A DNA stretch of 64,000 bases from Gordonia jinhuaensis (GCF_014639795.1 NZ_BMGC01000007.1:1-64000), one strand, 5' to 3'. Counted from the first letter of the stretch, positions 51,414-61,547 are shown. Made by a program: numbers and translations. Notes: generated by a model from the letters alone, not told the origin.

Positions 51414-52931
51414 TCAGTCCACATCAACCCAGTCGAGGGTCCGCTGCACGGCCTTCTTCCACTGCTTGTATCCCGTCTCGCGCTGCTCCTGCGTCCACTG
51501 CGGCTCCCAGCGCTTGTCTTCCTTCCAGTTCTGGCGCAGTTCGTCGGTGTCCTTCCAGAACCCGACGGCCAGACCGGCCGCGTAGGTGGCACCGAGTGCG
51601 GTGGTCTCGGCCACCACCGGGCGACTCACCGGCACACCCAGCACATCGGCCTGGATCTGCATCGCCAGGCTGTTGGCGGTCACGCCGCCGTCGACCTTCA
51701 GGACATCCAGTGCCACACCGGAATCGGCGGTCATCGCCTCTGTCACGTCACGTGTCTGGTAGCAGATCGATTCGAGCGTCGCCCGCGCCAGATGCGCATT
51801 GGTGTTGAACCTCGACAGGCCGACGATCGCGCCGCGGGCATCCGAACGCCAATACGGTGCGAACAGACCGGAGAACGCCGGGACGAAGTACACACCTCCG
51901 TTGTCGGGAACCTGCGCGGCCAACGCTTCGGACTGCGATGCGCCGCTGATGATCCCGAGCTGATCACGCAGCCACTGGACGGCCGATCCGGTGACGGCGA
52001 TCGATCCCTCGAGTGCGTAGACGGGAGCCTCGTCGCCGAACTTGTAGGCCACGGTGGTGAGCAGCCCCGACTTGGAGCGCACGATGTCGTTGCCGGTGTT
52101 GAGCAACATGAAGTTGCCGGTGCCGTAGGTGTTCTTGGCCTCTCCGGGCGCGAAGCACACCTGACCCACGGTGGCGGCCTGCTGGTCGCCGAGGACACCC
52201 GCGATCGGGATCGCAGCTCCGAACGGGCCGGTCTCCGTGGTGATCCCGTAGGCGTCCGGGGATGAGGACGGACAGATCTCGGGCAGCATCTGCTTGGGGA
52301 TGCCGAAGATCTCGAGCAACTCGTCATCCCACTGAAGGGTCTCCAGATCCATCAGCATCGTGCGGCTGGCATTGGTCACGTCGGTGACGTGACGACCGCC
52401 GCGGAAACCGCCGGTCAGTTGCCACACCAACCAGCTGTCGGTGGTACCGAACAGAGCGTCGCCCTTCTCGGCCGCCTCGCGCACACCGGGGACGTTCTCG
52501 AGGATCCACTTGATCTTGCCGCCTGCGAAGTAGGTGGCCGGTGGCAGACCGGTCTTGCGGCGGATGACCTCGCCGTGGCCGGCGCGTTCCATCGCGCTCA
52601 TGTCCCGGTCGGTGCGGGTGTCCTGCCACACGATCGCGTTGTAGTACGGCCGTCCGGTGTGGCGGTTCCACACCACGGTCGTCTCACGCTGGTTGGTGAT
52701 GCCGAGCGCGGCGAGATCGGTGGCCTGCAGGCCCGCCTTGTTGAGCGCACTCTGGATCACCGAGGCGGTGCGCTCCCAGATCTCGACCGGGTCGTGCTCG
52801 ACCCAACCGGCTCGAGGCAGGATCTGCTCGTGTTCGAGCTGGTGGCGTGCCACTTCACTGCCCGAGTGATCGAAAATCATGAAACGTGTACTGGTGGTTC
52901 CCTGGTCGACGGAACCGACATAATCTGCCAT
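51414..52931 (-). CDS. glpK: Glycerol kinase 1
   Basis: 505 residues, FGGY kinase. [16 protein letters not shown] near 9-24 (phosphate loop), [10 protein letters not shown] near 80-89 (glycerol-binding Arg-Glu), [10 protein letters not shown] near 134, [13 protein letters not shown] near 240-252 (catalytic Asp and Gln) and the C-terminal [13 protein letters not shown] block. It phosphorylates glycerol to glycerol 3-phosphate for glpD. It follows glpF (53932-53078) on the same strand after a 146-bp gap with tandem repeats. Confidence 0.93.
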   Translation of the reverse strand: MADYVGSVDQGTTSTRFMIFDHSGSEVARHQLEHEQILPRAGWVEHDPVEIWERTASVIQSALNKAGLQATDLAALGITNQRETTVVWNRHTGRPYYNAIVWQDTRTDRDMSAMERAGHGEVIRRKTGLPPATYFAGGKIKWILENVPGVREAAEKGDALFGTTDSWLVWQLTGGFRGGRHVTDVTNASRTMLMDLETLQWDDELLEIFGIPKQMLPEICPSSSPDAYGITTETGPFGAAIPIAGVLGDQQAATVGQVCFAPGEAKNTYGTGNFMLLNTGNDIVRSKSGLLTTVAYKFGDEAPVYALEGSIAVTGSAVQWLRDQLGIISGASQSEALAAQVPDNGGVYFVPAFSGLFAPYWRSDARGAIVGLSRFNTNAHLARATLESICYQTRDVTEAMTADSGVALDVLKVDGGVTANSLAMQIQADVLGVPVSRPVVAETTALGATYAAGLAVGFWKDTDELRQNWKEDKRWEPQWTQEQRETGYKQWKKAVQRTLDWVDVD

Positions 52932-52943
52932 GTCTCTAGGTCC

Positions 52944-53011
52944 TTGTTCTGACGCGACGTAGTTGTCCTGACGCGACGTGGTCGTTCTGAAGATGTGGTC
53001 GTTCTGAAGAT
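52944..53011 (-). repeat. Two pairs of tandem repeats in the glpF-glpK gap
   Basis: Pair 1: 19-bp units at 52944-52962 and 52963-52981 (two mismatches, core CTGACGCGACGT). Pair 2: 17-bp units GTGGTCGTTCTGAAGAT at 52978-52994 and 52995-53011 (identical). All four share a GTYCTGA element. They lie immediately upstream of the glpK RBS. Confidence 0.8.
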
Positions 53012-53077
53012 GTGGAGTGAGACGCCGTGCGGGTCTCGCGTGGCGTGAGACGGTGCCGCGGATCTCGCGGCGGGCGC

Positions 53078-53932
53078 TCAGTGCGACACGGGCGCGTTGT
53101 CGCCGGTATCGACCGGCTTGTCCGCCACCGGCTTGTCACTACCCACTTCCTGCTCCCCCGCGGCGGGAAGATAGCGCTCGATGAAGAACACGAAGATGGC
53201 GCCACCGATGAGCCCGCCGATGATCGGTGCGACGATCGGCACCCAGAAATACAGCTGCGGCCCGTTGGCCGAGAACATCGCATCGCTGTAGCCGGTGAGC
53301 CACGAGGCCACGCGGGGGCCGAAGTCACGAGCGGGGTTGATCGCATAACCGGCGTTGGTACCCCACGCCATACCGATCGCCACCACGAGGATGCCCACGA
53401 GAAGCGGGCCCATGTTCGCCAGCGGCGGGTTGTTCACCACGCTGGTGAGCGCGAAGATCACCGCGACGAGGATCGCCGTGCCGACGATCTGATCGAAGAA
53501 GGCGGTTGTCATCGAGACGTGCGGACCAGGTGAGGTCGAGTAGATGCCCTGAGTGGCCTTGGTCAGGCCGGGATCGACCGCCTTGATCTGATCGGCGTAG
53601 ACGAAGCGCACCACAAGTGCCGCGAGGAATGCGCCGACGAACTGAGCGCCGATGTAGGGCAGCACTTTTCGCCATTCGAACCCACGAAAGGCCGCCAGTG
53701 CGATCGTCACGGCGGGGTTGAGGTGGGCGCCGCTGAGTCGGCCGGCGACATATGCACCCATCGTGACGCCGAAACCCCATGCCCACGCGATGGAGTCGTG
53801 ATCACCCGAACCGAGCGCGTTGGGGAATCCCCCTCCGGTCACCTGCGCGACGACGCCGCAGCCGAAGAGAATGAGGATCGCCGTGCCGAGGAATTCGGCG
53901 GACAACTCCCCGATGAATCTCTTGTTCATCAT
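53078..53932 (-). CDS. glpF: Glycerol facilitator (aquaglyceroporin)
   Basis: 284 residues from the ATG at 53932; the GTG at 53944 overlaps the AAGGAG ribosome site, so the later ATG pair is preferred. MIP family with six TM helices and both NPA loops: [10 protein letters not shown] near 66-75 and [13 protein letters not shown] near 195-207; the Asp after the second NPAR is the glycerol-channel signature. C-terminal tail is charged. Passive uptake of glycerol; first gene of the glpF-glpK pair. Confidence 0.93.
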   Translation of the reverse strand: MMNKRFIGELSAEFLGTAILILFGCGVVAQVTGGGFPNALGSGDHDSIAWAWGFGVTMGAYVAGRLSGAHLNPAVTIALAAFRGFEWRKVLPYIGAQFVGAFLAALVVRFVYADQIKAVDPGLTKATQGIYSTSPGPHVSMTTAFFDQIVGTAILVAVIFALTSVVNNPPLANMGPLLVGILVVAIGMAWGTNAGYAINPARDFGPRVASWLTGYSDAMFSANGPQLYFWVPIVAPIIGGLIGGAIFVFFIERYLPAAGEQEVGSDKPVADKPVDTGDNAPVSH

Positions 53933-54182
53933 CTGGTGTTTCACTCCTTTGTGAAAGTCAACCCAAGTCCGACTGCTGCGTCGGCGACGAATGCCCTCGA
54001 CCGTCGGATGTGGGAAAACTATGACGTAATGTGATCCAGATCAATGACAGGCGTTCGACAATGTCGGATCGTGGGTACGGGTCGTTCGTCTCATGAGCAC
54101 AAGCGAGCCGTAGAGTCGAACGAATCGGTCACGCGCGGTGACGGCGAGCGGCTAGCGATGTGGGGAAGGAAGCAGGCGGAGA
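53933..54182. promoter_or_regulatory. Divergent control region of glpFK and iclR-glpK2
   Basis: 250 bp without a gene. TGTGATCCAGATCAAT at 54030-54045 matches the left half and part of the right half of the TGTGA-N6-TCACA CRP consensus, so cAMP control is possible. No clear -10/-35 pair. Confidence 0.35.
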
Positions 54183-54947
54183 GTGCCAGGATCCATCCAG
54201 TCCATCGAGCGCGCTGCCGCGCTGCTGGACCTGCTCTCGGCGAGCTCACGCCCCTTGCTGCTGCGCGAGATCGTCGATGAGCTCGAACTGCCGAAATCCA
54301 CCGTTCACGGGCTTCTGCGCACGCTCGTCGAACTCGAGTACGTCGAGCAGGCCGACGGCAGCGGGGCCTATAGCGTCGGCGAGCACCGCGGTATCCGCGC
54401 CGGCGCCACGCTCGACGGCAATGTCTTGCGGTCGGTGTCGATGGGCTGGTGTGACACGCTGGCCTCGATCACCGGGCGTGCGGTGATCCTCGCCGTCCTC
54501 GACGACCAGGTGGCCACCGTCGTCCACCATGTGTTCCGCCCCGACGACACCCCGCAGCAACTGCGGGTGGGCGAAAACCTTCCCCTGCACGCGACGGCAT
54601 CCGGCAAGGTCCTGCTGGCCAATCTGCCCTCGCGCAGCCGACTGCTGCGCAACCTCGTACTCGAGCGCTACACGCCGGCGACCATCGTCTCCCGCCGCGA
54701 TCTCACCGCCGAGATCGACTCGGTCCGCCACTCGGGGATCGGCGTCTGCAACACCGAATACGAACCCGACAGCGCGTCGATCGCCGCACCCGTGCGAGGG
54801 CCGAGCTTCGGATCGGTCGGGGCCGTCGCAGTGACCGGAGCCCCCGCGGTGATGCTCGGCATCAGCGGCGAACCTCGCCCGGAGCTCGTCGACGAACTCC
54901 GCAAGACCGCCACCGCGATCAGCCAAGCAATGGAGCCTCGACGATGA
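54183..54947 (+). CDS. IclR-family transcriptional regulator
   Basis: 254 residues from the GTG at 54183. N-terminal winged HTH (about 5-58, SIQSIERAAALLDLLSASSR, REIVDELELPKSTVHGLLRT) and C-terminal GAF-like IclR effector domain (about 70-250; GRAVILAVLDDQ, LHATASGKVLLANLP). Stop codon overlaps the start of the second glycerol kinase gene (ATGA), an unusual regulator-kinase operon. Probably controls glpFK and glpK2. Related to Streptomyces GylR, an IclR-type glycerol regulator (established), which supports a glycerol role. Confidence 0.88.
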   Translation: MPGSIQSIERAAALLDLLSASSRPLLLREIVDELELPKSTVHGLLRTLVELEYVEQADGSGAYSVGEHRGIRAGATLDGNVLRSVSMGWCDTLASITGRAVILAVLDDQVATVVHHVFRPDDTPQQLRVGENLPLHATASGKVLLANLPSRSRLLRNLVLERYTPATIVSRRDLTAEIDSVRHSGIGVCNTEYEPDSASIAAPVRGPSFGSVGAVAVTGAPAVMLGISGEPRPELVDELRKTATAISQAMEPRR

Positions 54948-56440
54948 GTGACGATCCCGGCGTGGTCGTCGCCGTCGACGTGGGCACCACCTCCTCGCGA
55001 GCGATGGTCTTCGACCACCACGGCCGGATGCTGGCGATCGCCCAGATCCAACAGCGCCAGTTCTTCCCCCGACCCGGGTGGGTGGAGCAGAACCCGGCCG
55101 AGTTGTGGTCCGCGGTGCAACGCGTCATCCCACAAGCCCTGAAATCAGCCGGCCGATCGGTGTCCGACGTGGTGGCGCTCGGACTGGCCAATCAGCGTGA
55201 GACGACGGTGGTGTGGGACCGCCGCACCGGTCGGCCGCTGGCACCGGCGGTCACCTGGCAGGACACCCGCGCCGAACCGATCGTCGAGGCTCTCGCTCCG
55301 AACACCGACGAGATCCATCAGGTGACGGGATTGCGACCGGCGACCTACTTCGCCGGCCCGCGTTTGCGCTGGCTGCTCGACAACGTGCCCGGCCTCGAGG
55401 CCGCCGCACACGCCGGCGAGGCACTGTTCGGCACGCTGGAGAGCTGGATCATCTGGAACCTGACCGGCGCGAACAAGGGCGGCATCCACGTCACCGATGT
55501 CACCAACGCCAGCCGCACACTGCTGTTCGATCTGCGCCGGGGCCAGTGGAGCAACCGGATGTTGCGATTGCTCGACATCCCGCCCGCGATGCTGCCTCGC
55601 GTGGTGGGTAGCAGTGAGGTGTACGCCACCTGTGCGCGCGTGCTGCCCGGCGTCCCGATCGCCGGCGCACTCGGCGACCAGCAGGCGGCACTGTTCGGAC
55701 AAACCTGTTTCTCCAGCGGCGAGGTCAAGTGCACCTACGGCACCGGCGCCTTCGTCTTGATGAACGTCGGCTCGGCGATCGTCGACTCCGAGCAGGGGCT
55801 CGTCCCGACGATCGCTTATGCACTGCCGGGTGAGCCACCGGTGTATGCGCTCGAGGGGCCGATCGCGATGACCGGGTCGCTGGTGCAGTGGTTCCGCGAC
55901 TCGCTGGGCATCATCGACTCCCCGGCCGAGATCGAGACGCTCGCTTCGACCGTCACCGACAACGGCGGTTGTTACATCGTGCCCGCGTTCTCTGGTTTGT
56001 ATGCACCGCACTGGAATTCGCACGCACGCGGGATCGTGGTCGGCCTGACCTCCTATGTCACCAAGGGCCACCTGGCGCGGGCGGTTCTCGAAGCGACCGC
56101 GTGGCAGACCGCCGACGTCGTCAACGCGATGCGCATCGACTCCGGTCTGGAGCTGTCGAAACTGTCCGTCGACGGCGGGATGACCTCGAACAACCTTCTC
56201 ATGCAACACGTCTCCGACGTCGCAAATGTCCAGGTGGTGCGCCCGTTCGTCTCCGAGACGGTGTCGCTCGGCGCCGCTTATGCCGCAGGCCTGTCGGTCG
56301 GGTACTGGCCGGATCTCGACGCCCTGCGCCGCAACCGGCATGTGGCGGCGTCGTGGTCTCCGCAGATGGATGCGCAACGCAAGCGGCGCGAGGCCGCCGG
56401 GTGGCGATCAGCGGTCGCGCGGGCCACGGTCGAGGTCTGA
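54944..56440 (+). CDS. glpK: Glycerol kinase 2
   Basis: 498 residues, FGGY kinase, with the same active-site motifs as the 51 kb copy: DVGTTSSRAMVFDHHG near 12-27, [10 protein letters not shown] near 82-91, TYFAGPRLRW near 134, GALGDQQAALFGQ near 242-254. Differences (VGSSEVYATC in place of the SSSPDAYG loop, a shorter C-terminus) show that the copies diverged long ago. Glycerol is the likely substrate because contact residues are intact, but a related polyol is possible. Coupled to the IclR gene. Confidence 0.88.
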   Translation: MSDDPGVVVAVDVGTTSSRAMVFDHHGRMLAIAQIQQRQFFPRPGWVEQNPAELWSAVQRVIPQALKSAGRSVSDVVALGLANQRETTVVWDRRTGRPLAPAVTWQDTRAEPIVEALAPNTDEIHQVTGLRPATYFAGPRLRWLLDNVPGLEAAAHAGEALFGTLESWIIWNLTGANKGGIHVTDVTNASRTLLFDLRRGQWSNRMLRLLDIPPAMLPRVVGSSEVYATCARVLPGVPIAGALGDQQAALFGQTCFSSGEVKCTYGTGAFVLMNVGSAIVDSEQGLVPTIAYALPGEPPVYALEGPIAMTGSLVQWFRDSLGIIDSPAEIETLASTVTDNGGCYIVPAFSGLYAPHWNSHARGIVVGLTSYVTKGHLARAVLEATAWQTADVVNAMRIDSGLELSKLSVDGGMTSNNLLMQHVSDVANVQVVRPFVSETVSLGAAYAAGLSVGYWPDLDALRRNRHVAASWSPQMDAQRKRREAAGWRSAVARATVEV

Positions 56441-56646
56441 TCGCGCCGGGATTGTTCGGATCTGGTCGAATGCTGGACCAGTCGAATGCAGGTCCAAAGA
56501 TGCTGGTGCGCATCCGATTCGGGTGGTTGACGCAGTTGGCCCGGTCATCGACTTCGTCACGAAACCTTCCGTGGGAGCGCCAACACGACTAAAATGGTTG
56601 CGTCAGCTAACTACTTCGCGGAGTCTCGCGTCTCGTCGGAGGTGAC
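56441..56646. promoter_or_regulatory. Upstream region of cyclopropane synthase-like gene
   Basis: 206 bp without a gene. TAAAAT at 56590-56595 is a possible -10; TTGACG at 56527-56532 resembles a -35 but is not at the right distance from it. Short direct repeats of TCGAATGC near 56465 and 56480. RBS GGAGGT directly before the ATG at 56647. Confidence 0.35.
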
Positions 56647-58014
56647 ATGTCGTTCCTGACCTTGCTTCACTCACCGCGCCCTCGCACCACGACGGCCTCG
56701 GCACTGCTGTCGGCCAGTGAACGCCTGCTCGGCGCACCGCTCAACATCCGGCTGCGCGCCTGGGACGGAAGCGAAGCCGGGCCCGACGGATCGCCGGGAA
56801 CCATCGTCTTCACGTCCTCAGATGCGCTGCGACACATCTTCTGGTCGCCGAATGAGCTGGGACTGGTCCGGGCATTCGTCGCCGGCGACATCGACATCGA
56901 GGGCAACATCGTGGCGGTCCTCGACCAGCCCGATGTGATCGCACGCTTCGGACACCACCAGCTCGCCGCGATCAGCCCGGCCGCTGTCCTGCGCACGCTC
57001 AGAACCCTTGTCTCCCACGGAGGTCTGGGTCGACCGCTGCCGGCACCGTCGACCGAGACGCCGCCCGAACCCGGATTCCTCCACCGGCACGGTGTTGCAC
57101 GCCGCCACAGCAAGGAGCGTGACGCGCAGGCCATCTCGCACCACTACGACGTCGGCAACGACTTCTATCGGCTGCTACTCGGTCCCACGATGGTGTACTC
57201 CTGCGGCTACTGGCAGAACGGCCCCGACGGTGATCTGGAGTCGGCGCAGATCGACAAGCTCGAACTGATCTGCCGAAAGCTCGATCTGCGACCCGGTATG
57301 CGGTTGCTCGACGTGGGATGCGGCTGGGGATCACTGGCCATCCACGCGGCGCGCAGGCATGGTGTGACAGTTGTGGGTGTGACACTGAGTCACGAGCAGC
57401 GCGACCTGGCACTCGAACGTGTGGCCGCCGCCGGTTTGTCCGATCAGGTGGAGATCCGCTTCCAGGACTATCGCGACGTCACCGACGGACCGTTCGACGC
57501 GATCGCCTCGGTGGGGATGAGCGAACACGTGGGTCACGACGAACTGGCCGGTTACGCAGACCATCTCGCATCACTTCTGCGACCACGCGGCCGTCTGCTC
57601 AACCACGCGATAGCCGCGGTCCGGCCGGTGCAGCCACGCAAGAAGAATGCTCCCAGCTTCATCGAGCGCTACATCTTCCCCGACGGCGAGATCCTCCCGT
57701 TGTCCGACACCGTGACAGCGATGGAATCGGCTTCCCTCGAGGTACGCGACAGTGAGGCCTTGCGTGAACACTACGGACTCACCCTGCGCGCCTGGACGGC
57801 GAATCTGCAGGCGAATTGGGATGCGGCAGTGGAGATGGCCGGTATCGAGCGCGCTCGCACCTGGCTGCTCTACCTGGCCACCTGCGCCCTGGCTTTCGAG
57901 CGCGGGCGCGTCACCATCCACCAGGTGCTCGCGGTCAAACAGGACCGCATCGGCGCAAGTGGGATGGGCTGGAATCGTCGCTCGTGGACCGACGACGGAG
58001 ATCGGTCGGCCTGA
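56647..58014 (+). CDS. Cyclopropane-fatty-acid synthase-like methyltransferase (UfaA1/BfaA type)
   Basis: 455 residues, longer than the roughly 290-residue mycolic cyclopropane synthases because of an N-terminal domain of about 130 residues (DALRHIFWSPNELGLVRAFV), as in CFA synthases and UfaA1. SAM motif I LLDVGCGWGSLAIHAARR near 219-236; SVGMSEHVGHDEL near 287; C-terminal IERYIFPDGEILPLSD near 338. It transfers a methylene or methyl group from SAM to a double bond of phospholipid-bound fatty acids. UfaA1-type enzymes start tuberculostearic acid synthesis; no partner reductase is next to it here. Confidence 0.88.
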   Translation: MSFLTLLHSPRPRTTTASALLSASERLLGAPLNIRLRAWDGSEAGPDGSPGTIVFTSSDALRHIFWSPNELGLVRAFVAGDIDIEGNIVAVLDQPDVIARFGHHQLAAISPAAVLRTLRTLVSHGGLGRPLPAPSTETPPEPGFLHRHGVARRHSKERDAQAISHHYDVGNDFYRLLLGPTMVYSCGYWQNGPDGDLESAQIDKLELICRKLDLRPGMRLLDVGCGWGSLAIHAARRHGVTVVGVTLSHEQRDLALERVAAAGLSDQVEIRFQDYRDVTDGPFDAIASVGMSEHVGHDELAGYADHLASLLRPRGRLLNHAIAAVRPVQPRKKNAPSFIERYIFPDGEILPLSDTVTAMESASLEVRDSEALREHYGLTLRAWTANLQANWDAAVEMAGIERARTWLLYLATCALAFERGRVTIHQVLAVKQDRIGASGMGWNRRSWTDDGDRSA

Positions 58015-58069
58015 GTCGCGGAGTCGGGAACTGGTTGCGCGGCGCGCACGAGAACTCATTGCGCAGCCC

Positions 58070-59119
58070 TCACCCGCGGGCGGCGCTCACCCACTCGACG
58101 ACGGCGTCGACATCCCAGGTGGTGACCACGCGATCAGCGGGAATACCGAGTCGTTCGGCACGCTCACACCCGTAGGACTTGAAATCGAGTTGGCCGGGAG
58201 CGTGTGCGTCGGAGTCGATCGCGAACAGACATCCCGCTTCCATCGCGATACCGATCAGATCGTCGGGCGGGTCCTGACGTTCGGGTCGTGAGTTGATCTC
58301 CACCGCCGTACCCGAATCGGCGCAGGCCGCGAAGACCGCGCCGGCATCGAATCGAGAGGCAGCGCGCCGCCCGCGACCCCCGGCGACCAGTCGTCCGGTG
58401 CAGTGCCCGAGTACGTTCACATTCCGATTACGCACCGCCGCAACCATTCTCCGGGTCATCGCAGCAGCATCCATCGACAGCTTGGAATGCACAGACGCGG
58501 TGACCACATCGAGTCGGGAGAGCATCTCCTCGGTCTGGTCCAAAGAGCCGTCGTCGAGGATGTCGACCTCGATACCCCGCAACACCCGAAAGGTGGGCAG
58601 CGCGGCGTTGATGACATCGATGAGGTCGATCTGATGGGAAAGTCGTTCTGCCGACAGACCGTTGGCGACGGTCAAGCGCGGTGAGTGGTCGGTGACCGCC
58701 GTCCACGACTGGCCCAGTTCGGCGGCGGTCGCGACCATCTCGTCGACCGGTGCGCCGCCATCACTGAAATCAGAGTGCATGTGGAGATCACCGCGAAGCG
58801 CGCCGTAGAGCTGCCGCCCGCCGTCGGCAAGGGGCCGGTCGACTGCCTGCAGCCGCTGCAGATAATCGGGCATCTCACCCGCCACGGCCTGCTCGACGAC
58901 CGTGGCGGTGGTCGAACCGATCCCGTCGATGTCTCGCAGCCTGCCGGTCCGGACGAGTTCGGTGGTCGCACTCGGCCCCAGGGCGTCGATGGCGCGTCCG
59001 GCACGGCGAAAGGCCTCTACCCGGTAGCGTCCGGCGCCACTGCGTTCGAGAAGATAGGCGATGCGCCGCAGGGCCAGGCTCGCCGACACCGGCGCGGCAA
59101 GCGGCGCGACCTCATGCAT
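58070..59119 (-). CDS. PHP-domain phosphoesterase with HhH front (PolX-like, no polymerase)
   Basis: 349 residues, RBS GAGGAGG. The N-terminal 95 residues have the DNA polymerase X-type helix-hairpin-helix region (YRVEAFRRAGRAIDAL, LRDIDGIGSTTATVVEQAV). The PHP domain (about 108-345) has GDLHMHSDFSDGG (HxH ligands), TDHSP, the Glu in GIEVDIL, ASVHSKL, LGHCTGR and AIDSDAH. The nucleotidyl-transferase palm is absent. Presumed metal-dependent phosphatase or nuclease, maybe in DNA repair. Confidence 0.85.
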   Translation of the reverse strand: MHEVAPLAAPVSASLALRRIAYLLERSGAGRYRVEAFRRAGRAIDALGPSATTELVRTGRLRDIDGIGSTTATVVEQAVAGEMPDYLQRLQAVDRPLADGGRQLYGALRGDLHMHSDFSDGGAPVDEMVATAAELGQSWTAVTDHSPRLTVANGLSAERLSHQIDLIDVINAALPTFRVLRGIEVDILDDGSLDQTEEMLSRLDVVTASVHSKLSMDAAAMTRRMVAAVRNRNVNVLGHCTGRLVAGGRGRRAASRFDAGAVFAACADSGTAVEINSRPERQDPPDDLIGIAMEAGCLFAIDSDAHAPGQLDFKSYGCERAERLGIPADRVVTTWDVDAVVEWVSAARG

Positions 59120-59385
59120 CGATGCACGTCCTCCTCACCCGCCCACGGTCCCACCGGCGTGGGCCGCGATGGCACCCATCGTCGACCGAAGTCCGGCCGT
59201 TCGATGCGCCCGGCTTCGGTCCTGCGACCTACGGTGCCACAACCAGCGCAGTGACGATGACAATCAGCGCGGCCGACTCCCCGGCCGCACACGCCCCCAC
59301 CGATGTGCGAGCGGTCATATCCGATTTCACCCAGCGTGATCGCATCCATTGTCACGTGCTCAAGCGGTCCATATGCTCGGACGTC

Positions 59386-59874
59386 GTGGCACCCAAGGCT
59401 CTCACTTTCCCCAATCCGGTCAACGAGTACGCGGCGCGTTCGACGGCCGGGCTCGTGGTGGTCCTGGCCATCGTGGCGATCGTGGTCAACTCGCCGATCG
59501 TGTACGCGATCCTCGCCCTCGGGTTCGCGCTGCGCGTGATGGCCGGACCGCGCTTCTCCCCGTTCGGCCAACTGTCGGTGAGGGTGATCGCGCCACGCAT
59601 CGCCCCGGCGAAGTCGGTGCCGGGACCACCCAAACGCTTCGCGCAGGCCATCGGCCTCACCATCAGCGGCACTGCATTCGTGCTCAGTCTGATCGGATTC
59701 GGCCTCGCGGCACAGATCGTGGTCGGCCTGGTGGTCATCGCGGCGACGCTCGAGTCGGTGTTCGGCTTCTGCCTCGGTTGCGTGGCCTTCGGCTTACTCC
59801 AACGCGCGGGCATCATTCCCGAGACCGTGTGCGAGGCATGCAACGACATCTCGCTGCGCCTCACCGCACACTGA
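59386..59874 (+). CDS. DUF4395 membrane protein
   Basis: 162 residues from the GTG at 59386 (VAPKALTFPNPVNEYAARST), the conserved start of DUF4395. Four hydrophobic segments; GPRFSPFGQLSVRVIAP near 53-69 and a Cys-rich end FGFCLGCVAFGLL plus ETVCEACNDISL are family features. TATGCT at 59372-59377 lies 8 bp before the GTG, compatible with leaderless transcription. Family function is unknown; relatives occur near thiol or sulfur-transfer genes. Confidence 0.82.
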   Translation: MAPKALTFPNPVNEYAARSTAGLVVVLAIVAIVVNSPIVYAILALGFALRVMAGPRFSPFGQLSVRVIAPRIAPAKSVPGPPKRFAQAIGLTISGTAFVLSLIGFGLAAQIVVGLVVIAATLESVFGFCLGCVAFGLLQRAGIIPETVCEACNDISLRLTAH

Positions 59875-59952
59875 ATCCAACCCGCACAGACTGTCCGACC
59901 CGTACAGACCCCGAGCTGACACCGACCGAATCCGCCCGAGGTAACCGCCCCC

Positions 59953-60951
59953 TCAGGCGATACTCATCGCGATCCCGTCGAGAATGTCGTGTTCACTGAC
60001 CACCATCTCCTCGACGCGCGAACCCTCACGGCCAGAACCGATCACGCGGGCGAGTTCCTCGCAGATGATCGCCCCGCTGCCGATCACGTCGACGCGACCC
60101 GGATGCATCGCACCCTGCTCCGCACGCTCCGACTTCGACATGTGGATCAGTCGCTCGCACACGTCGCCGAGTTCGGTGAGCGACAACCGCGACAGGTGAA
60201 TGCGTTCGGGATCATAGGAGGGCAGATCCTGAGCGACGGCGCTGATGGTCGTCATGGTTCCCGCGACCCCGACCCAGGTGCGCACCCCGGCCAGTGACAC
60301 GTGGTCGAAGGCGCCGGCGAGGATGTCTGCAGCAACCCGATGTCCTTGTGCGACATCATCATCCGAGGGTGGATCGGCCGGCTTGACGCGCTCGGTGAGG
60401 CGCACACAGCCGATGTTCGCCGAATACGCCGACCACACGGCCCGCGCATCGCCCACCACGACCTCGGTGGACCCACCCCCGAGATCGGTCACCACGAACG
60501 GTCCTTCGGACGGATCGAGATCACCGACCGCCCCCGCGAAGGACAGTCGCGCTTCCTCGTCACCCGAGATCACCTCTGCGACAGCGCCGGGGACCACCTC
60601 ACCGAGCAACTCGGCGGTCATCGCGAAGAACTCCTCGCGGTTGTCGGCGTCGCGGGTCGCCGAGGTGGCGACCATCCGCACCCGCGCGACGCCGAGAAGT
60701 TTCATCAAGGTCACGTAGTCACGCAGCGCGACCCGCGTGCGCTCGATGGCCTCACCGGCCAACCTGCCGGTGCGATCGACATCCTGACCGAGCCGCACGA
60801 TCCTCATCTGCCGCACCACATCCGAGAGCGAACCGTCATCGCCGCATTCGGACACCAGCAAGCGGATGGAGTTCGTTCCGCAATCAACCGCCGCGATCCG
60901 TGTCACGGACTCCCCCGACGTCGACCCGCCGCCAGTCTCCACGACCGTCAC
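59953..60951 (-). CDS. ppx: Exopolyphosphatase, Ppx/GppA family (Ppx2-like)
   Basis: 332 residues. ASKHA fold: AAVDCGTNSIRLLVSE near 19-34 (phosphate 1), VVTDLGGGSTEVVVGD near 152-167 (phosphate 2), ATSATRDADNREEF near 95. It hydrolyses polyphosphate or (p)ppGpp-type substrates; the short actinobacterial form lacks the extra C-terminal domains of E. coli Ppx. Start overlaps the DUF501 stop (ATGA). Last gene of the eno operon, in the same order as M. tuberculosis Rv1023-Rv1026. Confidence 0.9.
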   Translation of the reverse strand: MTVVETGGGSTSGESVTRIAAVDCGTNSIRLLVSECGDDGSLSDVVRQMRIVRLGQDVDRTGRLAGEAIERTRVALRDYVTLMKLLGVARVRMVATSATRDADNREEFFAMTAELLGEVVPGAVAEVISGDEEARLSFAGAVGDLDPSEGPFVVTDLGGGSTEVVVGDARAVWSAYSANIGCVRLTERVKPADPPSDDDVAQGHRVAADILAGAFDHVSLAGVRTWVGVAGTMTTISAVAQDLPSYDPERIHLSRLSLTELGDVCERLIHMSKSERAEQGAMHPGRVDVIGSGAIICEELARVIGSGREGSRVEEMVVSEHDILDGIAMSIA

Positions 60952-61538
60952 CGGTCATCTCCCCGACCGTCACCGGCACCAGCCGAATCATCAGCGGCAC
61001 CAGCCGACTCCTCACCCTCACCGAGATCGCTCGTCGAGGGCCAGTCCTGCGGTACCGCGATCCCGCGCAGACCGGCGTCGGCGATCATCGCCACCGTCTC
61101 GTCGCCGAGGGGATTGACCCCCGGCCCCTTGGCGAGCGCATGCGCGACCAGTACGTGCAGACACTTCACCCGATCGGGCATTCCACCGCCGGTGAAGTCG
61201 GTGCCGAGCGACTCGATCGCATCGCGCTCGGCGAGATACGACTCATGTGCTGCGGTGTAGGCCGCCGAGAGTTCGTCGTCCTGCCCCAGCCGTGCGGTCA
61301 TCTGCTTCATCACGCCATCGGATTCGAGGCGACTGGCCTCGGCGGTCAGCCGCGGGTCGGTGAGGTAGTACAGCGTCGGGAAGGGCGTGCCGTCGGGTAA
61401 CCGAGGAGCGGTCTTGACGACCGCAGGACGCCCGTCGGGGGTCCGGTAGCTGATCTCGATCACACCTCGCGGTTCGCGGCCGAGCTGCTGGGCGATCACG
61501 CGGAGATCGTCGGGGTCCACACCTGCTGTGTCTGTCAC
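60948..61538 (-). CDS. DUF501 protein
   Basis: 196 residues from the GTG at 61538. GVIEISYRTPDGRPAVVKTAPRLPDGTPFPTLYYL (shown in part: RLPDGTPFPTLYYLTDPRL near 40-60) and MPDRVKCLHVLVAHALAKGP near 115-134 are the conserved blocks. The C-terminal 30 residues are acidic and low in complexity. The family is confined largely to actinobacteria and thermophiles and is of unknown function; constant linkage to divIC and ppx suggests a cell-wall or phosphate-related role. Confidence 0.87.
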   Translation of the reverse strand: MTDTAGVDPDDLRVIAQQLGREPRGVIEISYRTPDGRPAVVKTAPRLPDGTPFPTLYYLTDPRLTAEASRLESDGVMKQMTARLGQDDELSAAYTAAHESYLAERDAIESLGTDFTGGGMPDRVKCLHVLVAHALAKGPGVNPLGDETVAMIADAGLRGIAVPQDWPSTSDLGEGEESAGAADDSAGAGDGRGDDR

Positions 61539-61547
61539 GCCCGCAGG

